DNA of 6,561 bases. It comes from an uncultured Ruminococcus sp. Its GTDB lineage: Bacteria > Bacillota > Clostridia > Oscillospirales > Ruminococcaceae. Shown here in pieces: positions 4,597 to 6,561 of this stretch; the first letter of the stretch is position 1, and every line of letters starts with the position of its first letter. The notes under the pieces are model-generated. The model saw only the letters and a program-made list of their open reading frames with translations. It did no database searches and was not told the origin of the DNA. The stretch lies in NCBI GenBank assembly GCA_946544695.1, contig CAMNMO010000165.1, positions 1 to 6,561 on the forward strand, read 5' to 3'. A program made the position numbers and the translations under genes.

Positions 4597-6390
4597 ATGT
4601 CGGTTTTTTTTAACATTTTAGTGGCGCTTGGCGGACTCGCCATGTTCATGTACGGAATGAAGACACTTAGTTCGGGTCTTGAAAAAGCAGCGGGCGGACT
4701 GATGGAGAAAATACTTGCTACGGTATCGGGCAATATTTTCACGAGTATCCTGTTTGGTGCGCTGGTTACCGCTGCGGTACAGTCCTCAACTGCCACGACA
4801 GTAATAGTCATCGGTCTTGTTAATGCGGGGCTGCTGAAGCTGCGTGGTGCGGTGGGTATCATCATGGGTGCCAATATCGGTACGACCATGACCGCACATA
4901 TACTCAGGCTTGCAAGCGTGGGGCAGTCGGATAATTTTCTGATAAACCTGATAAACCCCACAAATCTTTCAGCCATGCTTGCGGTGGCAGGTATGGTCAT
5001 AGTGATGTTCTCGAAGAAGAACAAGAATAAGACCGTCGGTGAGATACTTCTTGGCGTGGCTATACTGTTTACAGGTATTACCACGATGAAGGGTGCCATC
5101 GGTCCTCTGTTCAAGGATCCCGACATGGTTCGCTCTATATTCAGCCTGCTGAAAAACCCGGCACTTGGTATACTGGTAGGTATCGTTGTTACCATCTGCA
5201 CTCAGTCCAGTGCGGCTGCGGTGGGCATACTCCAGATAATCGCCAAAGAGACAGGCGGTGCGGTGCTTTTCGCATCAGCATTCCCGATAATAATGGGTAC
5301 AAACATAGGTACCTGTGCGACACCTCTGCTGTCGTCGCTGAATTCTTCCAAGAACGCAAAGAGGGCGGCGCTGCTGCATTTCTATTTCAACCTCATCGGT
5401 ACCATACTGTTCCTGATAGTCATATATGCAGTACAGTTCACCATAGGCTGGTCTTTCTGGGACAAGGGCTTTGATGACGGCGACATCGCAAATTTCCACA
5501 CACTGTTCAACGTGATCGTTACAGCCATATTCATTCCCTTTGCAGGTCTGCTTGAAAAGCTTGCATGTCTGACAGTTCGTGATAAGCCCGGTGAGGAAGA
5601 GGACGCATTCTCAAAGGAAGATCTGCTGGACGAGCGTTTCCTTGTGACACCGAATGTTGCCATAGCCCAGACGAAGGAAGCTGTGGTGCAGATGGGTATT
5701 TATGCACGCAAGAATTTTGAGACAGCCTGTGAACTTCTGAACAGGTATGACCTGAAAGAAGTTGAGAAACTTGCAGAACGTGAGGAACTGCTGGACCGTC
5801 TGGAGGACAGAGTGGGACAGTACCTTATCAAGCTGAATGACTGCGGACTCAATGAGGATGAGGGCCGTATGGTGACCACACTGTTCCACCTGATAAGCGA
5901 GTTTGAGCGTATAGGTGACTATTCGGTGAACATCAGCGAGACAGCGGATGTGCTGTATGAGGAGGAGTCAAGCTTTTCTGAACGTGCAAATAAGGAGCTT
6001 GAAGTGGTGAACGGCGCCATATCCGAGATAATCGACCTTGCTATCGAGGCGACAAAGACTATGGATATGAAGGTGCTGACACAGGTCGAACCCCTTGAAG
6101 AAGTGGTTGACCGCCTTGTTGAAGAACTGAAGGCAGTCCATATCGACCGCTCGAAGAAGGGTCTGTGCGCCATAGATGTGGGCATACATTTCCTGGATAT
6201 ACTCACAAATGTTGAAAGGATATCCGACCACTGCTCGAATATAGCAGTGTACCTCATATCCTCAAAGCAGCAGTATGAGACTCTCAAGAAGCATGAGTAT
6301 CTTGATGACCTGCACAAGCACGGTTCTTCGGAATACGAGAAAAAGCTTCAGGAGTATTCGGATAAGTATTCACTGAAAGCCCTTGCGTAA
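4597..6390 (+). CDS. Na+/phosphate cotransporter family protein with C-terminal PhoU-like domain
   Basis: This 597-residue inner-membrane protein belongs to the NptA/YjbB-type Na/Pi cotransporters, which move phosphate with sodium. The membrane half (about 1-325) has the two inverted repeats of the family: QSSTATTV at 62-69 with GANIGTT at 91-97, and QSSAAAVG at 203-210 with GTNIGTC at 234-240. About nine hydrophobic segments are visible. A soluble helical region follows, with PhoU-type metal-binding motifs EFERIGDYSVN (435-445, ExxxD at 437/441) and NVERISDHCSN (538-548, ExxxD at 540/544). Length and layout are normal for the fused family. The ATG has AGGAAG or AAGGAAAGG upstream. PhoU-like domains are linked to control of phosphate flux, so this one may gate its own transporter. 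Direction (uptake or efflux) cannot be read from sequence. The gene is monocistronic by its own promoter and terminator. Confidence 0.96.
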   Translation: MSVFFNILVALGGLAMFMYGMKTLSSGLEKAAGGLMEKILATVSGNIFTSILFGALVTAAVQSSTATTVIVIGLVNAGLLKLRGAVGIIMGANIGTTMTAHILRLASVGQSDNFLINLINPTNLSAMLAVAGMVIVMFSKKNKNKTVGEILLGVAILFTGITTMKGAIGPLFKDPDMVRSIFSLLKNPALGILVGIVVTICTQSSAAAVGILQIIAKETGGAVLFASAFPIIMGTNIGTCATPLLSSLNSSKNAKRAALLHFYFNLIGTILFLIVIYAVQFTIGWSFWDKGFDDGDIANFHTLFNVIVTAIFIPFAGLLEKLACLTVRDKPGEEEDAFSKEDLLDERFLVTPNVAIAQTKEAVVQMGIYARKNFETACELLNRYDLKEVEKLAEREELLDRLEDRVGQYLIKLNDCGLNEDEGRMVTTLFHLISEFERIGDYSVNISETADVLYEEESSFSERANKELEVVNGAISEIIDLAIEATKTMDMKVLTQVEPLEEVVDRLVEELKAVHIDRSKKGLCAIDVGIHFLDILTNVERISDHCSNIAVYLISSKQQYETLKKHEYLDDLHKHGSSEYEKKLQEYSDKYSLKALA

Positions 6391-6407
6391 CAAATAAAGT
6401 AAGACCG

Positions 6408-6440
6408 ACACCTCTGCCGTGAGACGGCGGGGGTGTTTTT
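6408..6440 (+). terminator. intrinsic terminator of the phosphate transporter gene
   Basis: ACACCTCTGCCGT (6408-6420) pairs with ACGGCGGGGGTGT (6424-6436) around a GAG loop, a 13-bp stem with two U-G pairs valid only in plus-strand RNA. A T5 run (6436-6440) follows. It starts 17 nt after the stop codon. Confidence 0.92.
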
Positions 6441-6445
6441 ACATC

Positions 6446-6480
6446 AAAAAAGCTGCGGCGCAGTGTGCCTGCACGCAGCT
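6446..6480 (-). terminator. probable minus-strand terminator for a gene to the right
   Basis: AGCTGCG (6451-6457) and CGCAGCT (6474-6480) form an outer 7-bp stem, with GCAG/CTGC (6460-6463 and 6469-6472) continuing it inward. On the minus strand the stem is followed by a T run (6451-6446, the first base being within the stem). This mirrors the convergent terminator at 1610-1647 and implies a minus-strand gene entering from the right. Confidence 0.7.
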
Positions 6481-6507
6481 GTTGTCTGTTATGAGACCGC
6501 TGAAAAC

Positions 6508-6557
6508 AAAAAAATTAACGCCCACTTCTGATTCGGCGTGAAATGAGCATTAATTTT
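6508..6557 (-). terminator. 18-bp hairpin with U-tract at the right edge, minus-strand orientation
   Basis: Positions 6540-6557 pair with 6511-6528 around an 11-nt loop (6529-6539). In minus-strand RNA all 18 positions pair, three of them as G-U. In plus-strand RNA those three become A-C mismatches. The base of the stem is AAAATTAA/TTAATTTT and runs into further T residues (6510-6508). It looks like an intrinsic terminator or other RNA hairpin of a minus-strand transcript. A TAA sits at 6561-6559 on that strand and could be the stop codon of the gene beyond the window, which cannot be confirmed here. Confidence 0.6.
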
Positions 6558-6561
6558 CTTA

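Noticed and set aside
6489..6560. Possible C-terminal end of a minus-strand gene, open for 23 codons to a stop at 6491-6489
   Set aside because: It would run through the 18-bp terminator-like hairpin at 6511-6557 and uses AT-rich codons (TTA, TTT, ATT) unlike the other genes here. A stop at 6561-6559 before the hairpin fits better.

Overview
The window looks like chromosomal DNA of a moderate-GC Gram-positive anaerobe, most likely a Ruminococcus-type member of the Oscillospiraceae/Clostridia. This is an inference from three things: purine-rich AGGA/GGAGG ribosome binding sites with consensus sigma-A-type promoters, a Gram-positive style membrane-anchored L,D-transpeptidase with a lipoprotein, and CTG/CTT-rich, moderate-GC codon use. 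I see no insertion sequence, CRISPR array, tRNA or rRNA. The four main genes are of recognisable families; the lipoprotein is of unknown function.

Layout, left to right. A strong extended -10 promoter (69-97), with a perfect 7-bp dyad in its spacer, drives prmA (159-1130, ribosomal protein L11 methyltransferase) and then a small PII-fold protein (1217-1555) that lacks the canonical T-loop and nucleotide-loop residues. A plus-strand terminator (1573-1603) closes this pair. It abuts a perfect 14-bp hairpin (1612-1647) that terminates the convergent minus-strand unit.

The minus-strand unit starts at a promoter at 4305-4333. It runs through a structured leader of about 150 nt into a 597-residue membrane-anchored L,D-transpeptidase with a Ser/Lys-rich cytoplasmic tail (4145-2352). 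A 56-nt gap without a terminator leads to a 210-residue acidic lipoprotein (2295-1663). The two proteins probably act together at the outer face of the membrane, on or near peptidoglycan.

Divergent from this unit, a perfect consensus promoter (TTGACA-17-TATAAT, 4496-4524) drives a 597-residue Na+/phosphate cotransporter fused to a C-terminal PhoU-like domain (4597-6390), ended by a terminator at 6408-6440. The right edge (6441-6561) holds two hairpins with U-tracts oriented for minus-strand transcription, so another minus-strand gene probably ends just beyond the window.

The most interesting material is non-coding. Of the seven main hairpins described, five contain G-U wobble pairs, and in each the wobbles are valid only in the strand predicted to be transcribed. 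This independently supports the transcription map. The 5'-terminal hairpin and tandem nonamer in the transpeptidase leader, the spacer dyad at the prmA promoter, and the right-edge 18-bp hairpin deserve follow-up. I do not see convincing evidence for a wholly new multi-gene system.
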